Shown: positions 50,965 through 59,889, counted from the stretch's first letter. The stretch: 64,000 bases of DNA from UBA668 sp963720695 (GCA_963720695.1 CAVRGG010000001.1:744001-808000); one strand, 5' to 3'. The notes: generated by a model from the sequence alone, not told the origin. Made by a program: numbers and translations.

Positions 50965-53235
50965 TCAGCCGCTCACCCGAGTGCGGATCATCCGCGGATC
51001 GACGAGCGCCCGGAGGCGCACGGTGAGCGGGATGCGAGTGCGACACATCGCGTCGAGTTCGGCCTCCAGCGTCTCGCAGCGCTCGGCGATCCGGTCGTCG
51101 ACACCGACGGGCGAGTAGACCGCCCGGGTCACTTGGACGGCGAGCTCCCTGACGGTCGCGGTGTCGATTCCGGTGGTGTGGTCGACCTGGTTCGCGTACT
51201 CCATCGGTGTCGCCCCGCCGACGGGCGGCGCGCCGGCAAGCGACAGCATTCGACACGCTCGTGCCCACGAGGTGACGACGCGGTCTCTGGCGGTCCTCGC
51301 GCCACCGCGGGTCACCATTGCGAAGAGTCGTGGCGCCAAGAGGATCCAGAGCACGAGCAGGACGACCCCGCCGAGCAACACCATCGGGACGAGCGACGAG
51401 CCGCTGCCGCTCGATGGCGTGCTGGTGGTGCCCCCGATCACGGCCGTGGTGCTCGGTGCTCCACCGGGTCGACCCTGACCGGGGCCGGTCGTCGTCGAGC
51501 CGGGGTCGCGCACCACGGTGGGGACGGGCACGGTGCCCGGGTTGGCGGCACCGCCACCGCGGGTGTCGTCCTGTGCAGCGTCGACGCCGTTGTACGCGGT
51601 GGTGTCGGCACTGCCCCTGCCCGGCGTCGGCTCGAAGGCGATCCAGCCGATGTTGTCGAACCAGACCTCGGGCCACGCATGCGCATGCCGGCCGTAGACG
51701 TGGAACAGCCCGTCGTTGCCGAGATCGCCGGGCGTGTAACCGACCGCCACTCGAGCGGGGAGCCCGAGCGAGCGCGCCATCGCCGCGAACGTCCCGGCGA
51801 ACTGTTGGCAGAAGCCGCGGCGGTCACGGAGGAACGCGTCGATCGCGTCGTTGCTGTTGCCGTACTGCACGTCGGTGTCGTAGGTGAAGTTGTCCGTGTT
51901 GCGGAACCAGTTCTGCAGGGTGAGCGCCTGATCGAACGGCGTCGCCGCTCCTGCGGTGACCTCCAGCGCGGTGGCGCGGGCCGTGCCGGGAAACCCCGAC
52001 GGCAGCTGGTAGTAGATCTCGCTCGGCGCGCCCGACACCGTGGCTGCGCGGAGCTGATCAGCGGTGGGCTCGGCGACGATCGAGCTCACGAGGAACACCT
52101 GACCACGATCGAGGCTGGCGTTGTCGTTGAGCACGAGGCTCTGCGACTCGTCCGCCCACAGGACCCGATCCGGGGCGACCTGAGTGGGTTGGAACGCGGC
52201 CGGCAACAGCGGACCGCGAAGGCTCTTGATGGTGATCACCTGGCGAACGCTCGCGCCCGGAAGGATCACTTCGGACGAGCGGTCGCCCATGCCGAACAGG
52301 TCCTCGTCGGGTGGCGACCACTCGTTGCCGTCGAAGTTCGGGAGCCCGACGACCCGCCAGTAGTGGCCGCCGTTGTCCGACTGGACGGTGAACAACTCGC
52401 TGTTGCCGTTCTTCTTGAGCCGGGCGCGGATGTCGACGAGTGGGCTGAGGACTTCGGTGACGTTGCCGTCGCGGTTGCGCGTGTCGATCAGCGCGTCCTG
52501 GCCGGCGCCCGGCAGGCGGGGGGCGACCGCACCGGCGGCGATGGCGCTGAAGGCGATCGTGATCACGATGGCGGGGAACGCGGCGCCGAGTGTGAGCCGC
52601 CGTGAACCCATCCAGGTGGAGTCCTCACCGGACTGGGCGAACCGGAGCATGGCGATCGTGAGGAGCGCAGCGCCGATCCAGAGGGCCGCGACCGCGATCC
52701 GATGCCGGTCGGTGCCCAACGCCGACGTGAACACGAACAGCACACCGGTCGGCACGATCGCCTCGACGCGACCGAACGCCCGGAACGCGAACACGTCGGC
52801 GAGGATCGCGCACACTCCGATGGCCGCCGCGGTCGCGGTCACGAAGCTGCCTTCGCTCGGGACCGGAGCGACAGCGGTGGCGAACTGGTCGATGACGAGG
52901 CGGAGGTCGATCCGCATCAGTTCGATGGTGCGCGATGTCGGCAAGAACATCGACAGCGTGTCGCGGTAGTAGACGAGGCCGAGCAAGAGGAAGAGGACGA
53001 GCACGACCGCCGGCAACGCGACCCACAACGGCGCTCGTGCGTATCGAAGGGCCATGGCGACGAGGTGGACGCCGACGGCGACGGCCACCATCGGTTGCAG
53101 GTACGCCCAGTCGGGGAAGATCCGACACAACGAGACCACGGTGGCGACCGTGAGCGCGGTGAGGCACATCGATGCGGCAACGTGCACCTCGGCGAGGCGG
53201 TCGTTGGCCGTGTGTGCACTCCCGCCAGTGTTCAC
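50965..53235 (-). CDS. TgpA-type transglutaminase-like membrane protein
   Basis: 756 aa from GTG 53235. About six N-terminal helices, an extracytoplasmic transglutaminase core with Cys 476 in RDRRGFCQQFAGTFAAMARS, His in YGRHAHAWPEVWF and the acidic partner in FEPTPG, then a Ser/Thr/Gly-rich linker, a seventh helix (LVPMVLLGGVVLLVLWILL) and a DUF4129-like cytoplasmic end. Third gene of the conserved MoxR-DUF58-TgpA operon. The family's physiological substrate is unknown; a protease or cross-linking activity at the envelope is assumed. Confidence 0.88.
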   Translation of the reverse strand: MNTGGSAHTANDRLAEVHVAASMCLTALTVATVVSLCRIFPDWAYLQPMVAVAVGVHLVAMALRYARAPLWVALPAVVLVLFLLLGLVYYRDTLSMFLPTSRTIELMRIDLRLVIDQFATAVAPVPSEGSFVTATAAAIGVCAILADVFAFRAFGRVEAIVPTGVLFVFTSALGTDRHRIAVAALWIGAALLTIAMLRFAQSGEDSTWMGSRRLTLGAAFPAIVITIAFSAIAAGAVAPRLPGAGQDALIDTRNRDGNVTEVLSPLVDIRARLKKNGNSELFTVQSDNGGHYWRVVGLPNFDGNEWSPPDEDLFGMGDRSSEVILPGASVRQVITIKSLRGPLLPAAFQPTQVAPDRVLWADESQSLVLNDNASLDRGQVFLVSSIVAEPTADQLRAATVSGAPSEIYYQLPSGFPGTARATALEVTAGAATPFDQALTLQNWFRNTDNFTYDTDVQYGNSNDAIDAFLRDRRGFCQQFAGTFAAMARSLGLPARVAVGYTPGDLGNDGLFHVYGRHAHAWPEVWFDNIGWIAFEPTPGRGSADTTAYNGVDAAQDDTRGGGAANPGTVPVPTVVRDPGSTTTGPGQGRPGGAPSTTAVIGGTTSTPSSGSGSSLVPMVLLGGVVLLVLWILLAPRLFAMVTRGGARTARDRVVTSWARACRMLSLAGAPPVGGATPMEYANQVDHTTGIDTATVRELAVQVTRAVYSPVGVDDRIAERCETLEAELDAMCRTRIPLTVRLRALVDPRMIRTRVSG

Positions 53236-54371
53236 ACGGTCACCGGGGAGGTGCCGAGGACCAGCTGGTTCCAGCCGGCCTGCATGGACATGAGCGAGGT
53301 CCCGTTGATCGTGAATCGAGTCGTGCCGGGAGGGGGATGCATCGTCGCGATCAGGACCACCGACTCGTCGGGGCCGGCCGCGGCTCGAGCGGCAACGGCA
53401 GCAGGCGACCCGGTGCTGCCCGTGGCCACGACGAGCAGACCGAGCCCGTCGATGGTGCGTCCCGCAGTGGTGTGGTCGACGAGGTCTGTCCCGGGCGCGA
53501 CCGTGGCGAGCCATCGCAGCGACTCGTGACCGACGTCAGGGCCACGCAGATCGATGCCCGGAGCGACGAGTCGAGTCGCGATGCCGAGTGCGACGGCACC
53601 AGCGACGACGCTCGCGGCTGCGATGACCGCACGCTCGAACGCGTCCTCGTCGTACTGGCTCGCCTGCGTGTCCAGCACCACGACACAGCGCTGGACGCCT
53701 TCGACGGCAGTCTCACGGACGATCAGCTCGCCGATCCGTGCCGTCGTCTTCCAGTTGATTCGGCGCAGGTCGTCGCCCGGAACGTACTCACGCTGCGAGT
53801 GGAACTCGCTGCCCGTCTGCCCCCACGACTTCATCCGCAGATGCTCACCGAGGCGGCCCGTGCTCGACAGGCCTGGGAACGCGAGCGGGATCCGCTCCGG
53901 TACCACGAGCACCTCGCCGCTGCCGGCGAGGACTTCGGTGCGGGCACACAGTCCGAGCGCGTCGGTCCGCTCGGCTCGCAACGGTCCCGTGCGCAGGATG
54001 CCGCGACGTGACGAGGGGACTCGGTAGGCCGCCGTCACCGCCTCGCCGCTGGCCAGCGGGGCGAGCTGCATCGGGGCACCGCCGCGCTCGCCGACCGGCT
54101 CCCACAGGCGGAGCCGAGGCGTTCGCCGATGCGAGATGTTCGCGACCTGGATGTCGACGCGGGCCGGCTCGCCGACCGAGACCAACGACGGGCGTGCGAT
54201 GCGACGCACCCGGAGCTCGGGCAGGGGTCGGTTCACGGTGACGACGGCAAGGATCAGGACGACGGCGAGCGCGCTACCGACGACGTACAGCTCGAGCAGT
54301 CCGAAGAGCCGTCCGACCACGAAGGTCGCGATCGCCGTGGCGAGCGTCGCCCAGCCGTGGCGGGTGAGCAT
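53232..54371 (-). CDS. DUF58 (VWA-like) protein
   Basis: 379 aa. Two N-terminal helices (WATLATAIATFVVGRLFGL, YVVGSALAVVLILAVVTV), a beta-rich region, then the DUF58 signature GSEFHSQREYVPGDDLRRINWKTTARIG and a degenerate VWA domain (CVVVLDTQASQYDEDAFERAV). DUF58 proteins act with MoxR ATPases in complex assembly. TGATG overlap with moxR and GTGA overlap with tgpA. Confidence 0.9.
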   Translation of the reverse strand: MLTRHGWATLATAIATFVVGRLFGLLELYVVGSALAVVLILAVVTVNRPLPELRVRRIARPSLVSVGEPARVDIQVANISHRRTPRLRLWEPVGERGGAPMQLAPLASGEAVTAAYRVPSSRRGILRTGPLRAERTDALGLCARTEVLAGSGEVLVVPERIPLAFPGLSSTGRLGEHLRMKSWGQTGSEFHSQREYVPGDDLRRINWKTTARIGELIVRETAVEGVQRCVVVLDTQASQYDEDAFERAVIAAASVVAGAVALGIATRLVAPGIDLRGPDVGHESLRWLATVAPGTDLVDHTTAGRTIDGLGLLVVATGSTGSPAAVAARAAAGPDESVVLIATMHPPPGTTRFTINGTSLMSMQAGWNQLVLGTSPVTV

Positions 54372-55336
54372 CAGCGGCCTGCCGGGACAGGAACCGCCGA
54401 AAAGAGCTCCTCGATGACGGCTTCGGCGTCGAGACCGCGAGCGGCCGTGTCGGGGCGCACGACCATGCGGTGGGAGAGCACCGGCACGCTCACCGCCTTG
54501 ACGTCGTCGGGAATGGCGTAGTCGCGGCCGTGCGCGGCTGCGTGCGCGCGAGTGGCTCTGGCGAGTTGCAGCGTGGCTCGCGGTGACAGGCCCAGCACCA
54601 GCGCCGGATGCGATCGACTCGCATCGGCGAGGTCGACCATGTAGCCCTTCAGCACCGGTGCGATGTGGACGGTGCGCACGGCGTCGCACATCTGCACCAC
54701 TTCGTCGGCGCTGATCACCGGTCGCAGGGCGTGCAGCGCGTCGGCGGCCCCGTTCGAGTCGAGGATGGCGACCTCTGCGGCGCGGCCCGGATACCCGAGC
54801 GAGAGCCGCATCAGGAATCGGTCGAGTTGGCTCTCGGGCAGGCGATAGGTGCCTTCCTGCTCGATCGGGTTCTGCGTCGCGGCGACCATGAACGGCGTCG
54901 GCAGCGGGTGGCTGACACCGTCGGCGCTCACCTGACGTTCCTCCATGGCCTCGAGGAGCGCGGACTGGGTCTTGGGTGACGCCCGGTTGATCTCGTCGGC
55001 CAGCACGATGTTCGCGAACAGTGGGCCCGGTTGGAAGACGAACTGCTCGGACGCCCGCTGGAACACGCTGACCCCGACGAGGTCGGCCGGCAGCAGGTCG
55101 GGCGTGAACTGGACGCGCTTCCAGGAGCAGTCGATCGACGCGGCGAGTGCCTTCGCCAGGCTGGTCTTGCCGACGCCGGGGACGTCCTCGATCAGCAGAT
55201 GACCCTCGGAGAGGAGGCACATCACGGCGAGGTTGATGGCGTCGCGTTTGCCGTGCACCACGGAGGCGACGTTGTCGGTGATCCCGTCGAACAACTGCGC
55301 GAACGTCGGGGAGGGCGAGAGAGGGGCGGCGGTCAC
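54371..55336 (-). CDS. MoxR-family AAA+ ATPase
   Basis: 321 aa from GTG 55336. Walker A LLIEDVPGVGKTSLAKALA, Walker B IVLADEINRASPKTQSALLEAM, sensor 1 FMVAATQNPIEQEGTYRLPE and arginine-finger region ESQLDRFLMRLSLGYP. A chaperone-like ATPase for the DUF58/transglutaminase pair. Leaderless start, 7 nt from a minus-strand -10 (55344-55349). Confidence 0.93.
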   Translation of the reverse strand: MTAAPLSPSPTFAQLFDGITDNVASVVHGKRDAINLAVMCLLSEGHLLIEDVPGVGKTSLAKALAASIDCSWKRVQFTPDLLPADLVGVSVFQRASEQFVFQPGPLFANIVLADEINRASPKTQSALLEAMEERQVSADGVSHPLPTPFMVAATQNPIEQEGTYRLPESQLDRFLMRLSLGYPGRAAEVAILDSNGAADALHALRPVISADEVVQMCDAVRTVHIAPVLKGYMVDLADASRSHPALVLGLSPRATLQLARATRAHAAAHGRDYAIPDDVKAVSVPVLSHRMVVRPDTAARGLDAEAVIEELFSAVPVPAGR

Positions 55337-55343
55337 GGGGGGA

Positions 55344-55349
55344 AGGGTA
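55344..55349 (-). promoter_or_regulatory. -10 box of the moxR operon
   Basis: TACCCT on the minus strand, 7 nt before GTG 55336. Confidence 0.45.
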
Positions 55350-55434
55350 GACGCATCGGGACCCCCTGGCTCGTCGGACTGCGGTCGGACCGGATGGCCC
55401 CGGCGGGAAACGGCCGGAGTGCGGCCCTGGCCGC

Positions 55435-55440
55435 TACCGT
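55435..55440 (+). promoter_or_regulatory. -10 box of the second ROK kinase gene
   Basis: TACCGT ends 7 nt before GTG 55448. Confidence 0.45.
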
Positions 55441-55447
55441 CGTGGCG

Positions 55448-56302
55448 GTGAGCACCTGTTACCTCGCCATCGACGTGGGCGGCACCAAGCTGGCGGTCGC
55501 CATCGTCTCCGAGACCGGCGAGGTCCTGGTTCGCGATCGCGTCGCGACGCCTTCCCGGGACGTCTGGCCGGCGCTCTCGCGCGTGGTGCTGCGCGTGCTC
55601 GCGGCGGCGCCCACTCCGCCGGCGGCCGCCGGCATCGGGTGCGGCGGACCCATGACGCCGAGCACCCGGACGGTGTCACCGCTGCACATCCCGTCCTGGA
55701 AGGAGTTCGCGCTCGCCGACGAGGTCGAGGCCCTCACCCAGCTGCCCACCGCACTCGACAACAACGCGAAGGCCGTCGCGCTCGGCGAGGCATGGTGCGG
55801 TGCGGCCGTCGGCATGCGCGACTTCGTCACCGTGGTGATGGGCGCCGGTGTCGGCGGCGGGATCATCAGTGGCGGCAAGCTGCTCGAGGGCCGGCTCGGC
55901 AACGCCGGGCACATCGGCCACATGGTCGTCGAACCCGAAGGCCGACCGTGCAACTGTGGCGGCCGCGGGTGCCTCGAGGCCTACTGCGGCGGCGAGGCCA
56001 TCGAGGAGGAGACCGGCCGCCCTCCTCAGCGTGCGCCCCAATCCATCGTCGAGCGCACGGGGTTGCTCACCGGGCGGGCCCTTGCCTCGCTCGGGGCGAT
56101 CTGCGATCTGAAGCGGGCCGTCATCGGCGGATCGGTGGCGCTCGGTTTCGGCGAACCGTTCTTCTCGGCCGCCCAACTCGAGGTCGACCAACGGGCGCGG
56201 CTGAGCTTCACGTCCGGCTTCAAGGTGCTGCCGGCCGGTCTCGGGCAGCTCGCTCCGTTGGTCGGCGCCGCCGCACTGGCCCGACGGGCCTCACGCGGCT
56301 GA
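55448..56302 (+). CDS. ROK-family sugar kinase
   Basis: 284 aa. LAIDVGGTKLAVAIVSETG, DNNAKAVALGEAWCGAA, MGAGVGGGIISGGKLLEG and GHIGHMVVEPEGRPCNCGGRGCLEAYC (ROK zinc site). Shorter than the kinase at 29.2 kb and divergent from it, so it may act on another hexose. Its own leaderless promoter; next gene begins 65 bp later. Confidence 0.88.
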   Translation: MSTCYLAIDVGGTKLAVAIVSETGEVLVRDRVATPSRDVWPALSRVVLRVLAAAPTPPAAAGIGCGGPMTPSTRTVSPLHIPSWKEFALADEVEALTQLPTALDNNAKAVALGEAWCGAAVGMRDFVTVVMGAGVGGGIISGGKLLEGRLGNAGHIGHMVVEPEGRPCNCGGRGCLEAYCGGEAIEEETGRPPQRAPQSIVERTGLLTGRALASLGAICDLKRAVIGGSVALGFGEPFFSAAQLEVDQRARLSFTSGFKVLPAGLGQLAPLVGAAALARRASRG

Positions 56303-56355
56303 CGTCCTTCCGGCCGCCCGCGACGCCAATTCGATCGCCGCGTCCTACCGATGGG

Positions 56356-56361
56356 TAACAT
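56356..56361 (+). promoter_or_regulatory. -10 box of the acyl-CoA dehydrogenase gene
   Basis: TAACAT ends 6 nt before ATG 56368. Confidence 0.45.
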
Positions 56362-56367
56362 CGGTCC

Positions 56368-57585
56368 ATGCGTCCGATGTACACCGCTGAAGCAGAGGCC
56401 TATCGCGAGAAGGTGCACGCCTTCCTCGCCGAGAAGCTGCCCACGAACTGGGGCGGCATGGGCCGCCTCGAAGGGCAGGAGCTCACCGACTTCGTGACCG
56501 AGTGGCGCAAGACGTTGTACGCGGCCGGCTACCTCGCACCGGGATGGCCGGTGGAGTACGGCGGTGCCGGTCTGTCGGCGTTGGAGCAGGTCATCATCGC
56601 CGAGGAGTTCGCCAAGGCAGGCGTGCCCACCGGCGGCCCCAACGACGCGTTCGGCATCCAGATGCTCGGCAACACCCTGCTCCGGTGGGGCACGCACGAG
56701 CAGAAGTCGCACTACCTCCCGCGGATCCTGAGCGGGGAGGACACGTGGTGCCAGGGGTACAGCGAGCCCAACGCCGGCAGCGACCTGTCGAATCTCGGAC
56801 TGAAGGCGCAACTCGACGGCGACCAGTGGATCCTCAACGGACAGAAGATCTGGACCTCGGCAGGACATCTCGCCGACCACATCTTCACGCTCGCCCGCAC
56901 CGATCCCGATGCGCCGCGTCACAAGGGCATCTCGTTCCTCCTCGTCGACATGCGTCAGCCCGGGATCGAGGTTCGCCCGATCAAGATGATCTCCGGCGAG
57001 AGCGAGTTCAACGAGGTCTTCTACACCGACGCCACGACCCCCAAGGACGAAGTCGTCGGCGGCGTCAACAATGGTTGGGCCGTCGCCATGTCGCTGCTCG
57101 GCTTCGAGCGCGGTGAGGCAGCCGCCACCACCCCGATCCGCTTCCAGGCCGAGATCGACCGCCTGTTGCTGCTCGCCAAGGAGCGTGGTGTCGCCGACGA
57201 TCCGCGCATCCGCCAGCGCCTCGCCGACGCGTACACCAAGGTGCAGATCATGCGCTACAACGGCATGCGGGTCCTCACCCAGTTCCTCGGCGGGCACCAT
57301 CCCGGTCCCGACGCGGCGATCGGGAAGCTGTACTGGAGCGAGTACCACAAGGTGGTCACCGAGCTCGCCGTCGACATCCTCGGCGCGGACGCGATGGTCC
57401 CCACCGGCCGCAAGCCGAGCTCGTCCTTCAGCGCCGACGATGCGGGCGCGCCGAACAGCAGTTGGAGCTGGGTCGGCACGTTCTTGAACGCTCGCGCGGG
57501 CACGATCTACGCAGGCTCGTCGCAGGTGCAGCGCAACATCATGGGCGAGATGGTGTTGGGTCTGCCCAAAGAGCCACGGGTGTGA
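56368..57585 (+). CDS. Acyl-CoA dehydrogenase
   Basis: 405 aa. FAD enzyme of fatty-acid or side-chain oxidation. WPVEYGGAGLSALEQVIIAEEF, WCQGYSEPNAGSDLSNLGLKA (FAD-binding signature), DQWILNGQKIWTSAGHLADH and IYAGSSQVQRNIMGEMVLGLP are characteristic. The catalytic base at the usual Glu position cannot be assigned with confidence; this long FadE subclass often acts on steroid or branched acyl chains. GTGA overlap with the small gene downstream. Confidence 0.92.
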   Translation: MRPMYTAEAEAYREKVHAFLAEKLPTNWGGMGRLEGQELTDFVTEWRKTLYAAGYLAPGWPVEYGGAGLSALEQVIIAEEFAKAGVPTGGPNDAFGIQMLGNTLLRWGTHEQKSHYLPRILSGEDTWCQGYSEPNAGSDLSNLGLKAQLDGDQWILNGQKIWTSAGHLADHIFTLARTDPDAPRHKGISFLLVDMRQPGIEVRPIKMISGESEFNEVFYTDATTPKDEVVGGVNNGWAVAMSLLGFERGEAAATTPIRFQAEIDRLLLLAKERGVADDPRIRQRLADAYTKVQIMRYNGMRVLTQFLGGHHPGPDAAIGKLYWSEYHKVVTELAVDILGADAMVPTGRKPSSSFSADDAGAPNSSWSWVGTFLNARAGTIYAGSSQVQRNIMGEMVLGLPKEPRV

Positions 57586-57836
57586 CCCCGGCCGCCGCTG
57601 CCCGAGTCGGTGCTGCGGTGCTGGTCCGGCCCTCCCTGTGGTGGGTGGCCCTGCGCCAGGTTCGCCGCACCACGCCCACGGGCTGGTGGCGTCATCGGCC
57701 GTTCCTTCCACTCCCCAGTGGCGAGTACCTCCGATTCCGGCTCGTCACGCAGTACGGCAGCGTCGATCATCGCATCGAGACCGGCGATGTGCTGAACTAC
57801 CTGGCGTGGTGCAAGCAACAGGGTCACGCAGCATGA
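57582..57836 (+). CDS. Conserved small hypothetical protein
   Basis: 84 aa from GTG 57582, overlapping the dehydrogenase stop (GTGA). Trp/Arg-rich: VLVRPSLWWVALRQVRRTTPTGWWRHRPFLPLPSGEYLRFRLVTQYG. The ending DHRIETGDVLNYLAWCKQQG looks like a compact folded domain. Likely real because of the coupling, but I do not know a function. Confidence 0.6.
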   Translation: MTPAAAARVGAAVLVRPSLWWVALRQVRRTTPTGWWRHRPFLPLPSGEYLRFRLVTQYGSVDHRIETGDVLNYLAWCKQQGHAA

Positions 57837-57916
57837 GCTGCCCACCATTTCGGATACCTGCCGGGCCATCGGCGAGCGCGTTCGAAATGCCGACCGTCCC
57901 TCCCGGACCGCGTCAG

Positions 57917-57922
57917 TAGGGT
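57917..57922 (+). promoter_or_regulatory. -10 box of the HNH gene
   Basis: TAGGGT ends 9 nt before ATG 57932. Confidence 0.4.
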
Positions 57923-57931
57923 CCCACCGGT

Positions 57932-58429
57932 ATGAGGAGCGCCTTGGTGTTGAACGCAACATACGAGCCGCTCTCCGTGGTGCCCGCGCGCCGCGCCGCG
58001 TGCCTCGTGCTCGACGAGCGCGCCGACCTCGTGGCCGACGACGGCACCGAGTTGCACTCCGCCAGGCTCACGCTGCCCAGTCCGTCGGTCATCCGGCTGC
58101 GGTACATGGTGAAGGTGCCGTTCCAGCGACGCACGACGCTGTCACGCCGGGCGCTGTTCGCCCGCGACGACTTTCGCTGCCAGTACTGCGGTGGGTTCGC
58201 CGACTCCATCGACCACATCGTCCCCCGCAGTCGCGGCGGGTTGCACGAGTGGGAGAACGTCGCCGCTGCATGCCGGCCGTGCAACCTTCGCAAGCGCGAC
58301 CGCACCCCGTCCGAGGCGAGCATGATCCTCGCTCGTCCGCCGCGTGCGCCGAAGGCGCACACGTGGATCACGGTCGCGGTCACACGTGTTCCCGACGAGT
58401 GGAAGCCGTACCTCGCCGTCGCCAGCTGA
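57932..58429 (+). CDS. HNH endonuclease family protein
   Basis: 165 aa. ALVLNATYEPLSVVPARRAACLVL at the N-terminus and the HNH core FRCQYCGGFADSIDHIVPRSRGGLHEWENVAAACRPCNLRKRDR, with zinc-binding CxxC pairs and catalytic His. This small stand-alone family is widespread in actinobacteria and thought to nick DNA, but the biological role is unclear. No mobile-element context. Confidence 0.88.
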   Translation: MRSALVLNATYEPLSVVPARRAACLVLDERADLVADDGTELHSARLTLPSPSVIRLRYMVKVPFQRRTTLSRRALFARDDFRCQYCGGFADSIDHIVPRSRGGLHEWENVAAACRPCNLRKRDRTPSEASMILARPPRAPKAHTWITVAVTRVPDEWKPYLAVAS

Positions 58430-58441
58430 TCGAGACGGTTC

Positions 58442-58447
58442 TACGCT
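58442..58447 (+). promoter_or_regulatory. -10 box of the lipoate-ligase-like gene
   Basis: TACGCT ends 8 nt before ATG 58456. Confidence 0.45.
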
Positions 58448-58455
58448 GGGTCGTC

Positions 58456-59106
58456 ATGGCGGGTGAGTGGACGGTCGAGCACTCGCACGGCGACGCAGGA
58501 GACTTCCATGCCCGCGTGCCGCTGCCGCGACGGAGCGCGACGTTCCACACGGTCGACCGCCCGACGCTCGTCCTCGGGTCCGCTCAATCGCCGAACGACG
58601 TCGACCACGCCGTCGCCGATGCCCTGGACGTCGACGTGGTCCGGCGGCGCAGCGGCGGGGGAGCCGTGCTCCTGTTGCCCGACGAGTTCGTGTGGCTCGA
58701 CCTGGTGATCCCCGCTGGTGACCCGCTCTGGGAGGCCGATGTCGGTCGGGCGATGCTGTGGGTCGGCGCGCTGTGGCGGAGCGCCCTCGCGTCCTTGGCG
58801 GTCCAGGGCGACGTGCACGAGCAGGGTCTGATCGCGTCGGAGTGGTCGCGGCAGGTGTGCTTCGCCGGCGTCGGCACGGGCGAGGTGATGTCGCCCGGGG
58901 GCAAACTCGTGGGCATCTCGCAGCGTCGCACGCGGGAATCGGCCAGGTTCCAGACCATGTGCCACCTCCGCTGGCGGCCCGAGATCGTGGCTGCGCTCGT
59001 CTCCCCACCGCGCCCCACCGCCGGTGAGCTGGCGTCGTGCGCGTCCGTGAGCAGTGCCGACGCGGCACGGTTGGTGCCCGCCCTCATCGCCGCACTGCCC
59101 GCCTGA
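58456..59106 (+). CDS. Lipoate-protein ligase-like protein
   Basis: 216 aa. The core VDHAVADALDVDVVRRRSGGGAVLLLPDEFVWLDLVIP carries the RRxSGGGAV lipoyl-adenylate loop of LplA/LipM enzymes. The lysine of the family is probably the one in GEVMSPGGKLVGISQRRTR. A short lplA lacking the C-terminal accessory domain; may transfer lipoate or octanoate. Single gene, leaderless. Confidence 0.8.
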   Translation: MAGEWTVEHSHGDAGDFHARVPLPRRSATFHTVDRPTLVLGSAQSPNDVDHAVADALDVDVVRRRSGGGAVLLLPDEFVWLDLVIPAGDPLWEADVGRAMLWVGALWRSALASLAVQGDVHEQGLIASEWSRQVCFAGVGTGEVMSPGGKLVGISQRRTRESARFQTMCHLRWRPEIVAALVSPPRPTAGELASCASVSSADAARLVPALIAALPA

Positions 59107-59160
59107 CCTCGTCAGCCGCCCTCTCACCGGGCCCCGAATGCGCCTCCACATCACGCCTTC

Positions 59161-59203
59161 GTGCCATGCCGTGAGGCGGAAAATCCGCCTCACGGCATGA
59201 CAC
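59161..59203. terminator. Long hairpin between lplA-like gene and mraZ
   Basis: Two 20-nt arms (59161-59180 and 59184-59203) pair at 19 of 20 positions around a 3-nt AAA loop. No T-run follows on either strand, so it may be a factor-independent hairpin or a REP-like element rather than a classic terminator. Confidence 0.55.
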
Positions 59204-59235
59204 GGGCGGTTCTGGGGGAGAAATGTGGCTCCGAG

Positions 59236-59310
59236 TGGGGGGAAATGGGGAGGAATGGTTGACTTGGGGGAGATGTGGGGAGCAGAATGGCGGCCGTGGG
59301 GAGTGTGGCG
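59236..59310 (+). promoter_or_regulatory. MraZ operator: phased TGGGG boxes
   Basis: TGGGG or near copies start at 59236, 59246, 59256, 59265, 59276, 59297 and 59306, spaced close to 10 bp. E. coli MraZ binds TGGGN repeats with 5-nt spacers; the same geometry here overlaps the promoter at 59259-59288. Confidence 0.65.
59259..59288 (+). promoter_or_regulatory. mra operon promoter
   Basis: TTGACT (59259-59264) and CAGAAT (59283-59288) are 18 bp apart, inside the MraZ box array. A leader of about 70 nt follows. Confidence 0.5.
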
Positions 59311-59363
59311 TCAGCGCCAGTCGCATTCCGTCGAGGCAGGCGCAGTGAGGTGGGTGACGCGAC

Positions 59364-59780
59364 GTGTTGTTCGTCGGGGCGTTCGAACGCCAACTCGACG
59401 ACAAGGGGAGGCTGGCACTGCCGGCTGCCTTTCGCGACCGCCTCGGTGAGCACTGCTACCTGGCCAAGGGTCTCGACAAGTCCGTGCTGGTCGTGCCGGC
59501 GGAGACCTTCGAGGACGAGGCCGCCGAGATGACCGCCCGCGTCAAGAGCGGCGAGATCACCCGCAACGAACTCCGCGCGCTGGCCGCCTCGGCATCGCTG
59601 GTCTCGCTCGACAAGCAGGGCCGGGTGAACATCGAGGAGCAGTTGCGCCAGTACGCCGGCCTGCACGCCACCGAGCCGGTGATCGTCGCCGGCAGCTTCG
59701 ACCGTCTGGAGATCTGGTCGCCGGAGCGATACGCCCGAGTCAACGAGGCCGGCACCGAGTCGATGGCCGGACACGAGTGA
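59364..59780 (+). CDS. mraZ: Transcriptional regulator MraZ
   Basis: 138 aa from GTG 59364. Two SpoVT-AbrB-like repeats: FVGAFERQLDDKGRLALPAAFRD and LVSLDKQGRVNIEEQLRQYAG, the conserved DxxGR loops. Represses or activates the division and cell-wall cluster through the TGGGG boxes upstream. AGGTGG at 59348-59353 is the probable ribosome-binding site. First gene of mraZ-rsmH-ftsL-ftsI-murE. Confidence 0.93.
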   Translation: MLFVGAFERQLDDKGRLALPAAFRDRLGEHCYLAKGLDKSVLVVPAETFEDEAAEMTARVKSGEITRNELRALAASASLVSLDKQGRVNIEEQLRQYAGLHATEPVIVAGSFDRLEIWSPERYARVNEAGTESMAGHE

Positions 59781-59889
59781 TGCCCCCCGTCACTCGCCCG
59801 GCGAGATCACACACCATCACACCCAACAGAAGGAGGAACGAGGCAGCACGAATCGAACGCACATCCTCGACCTGTCATCACGAGATCAT

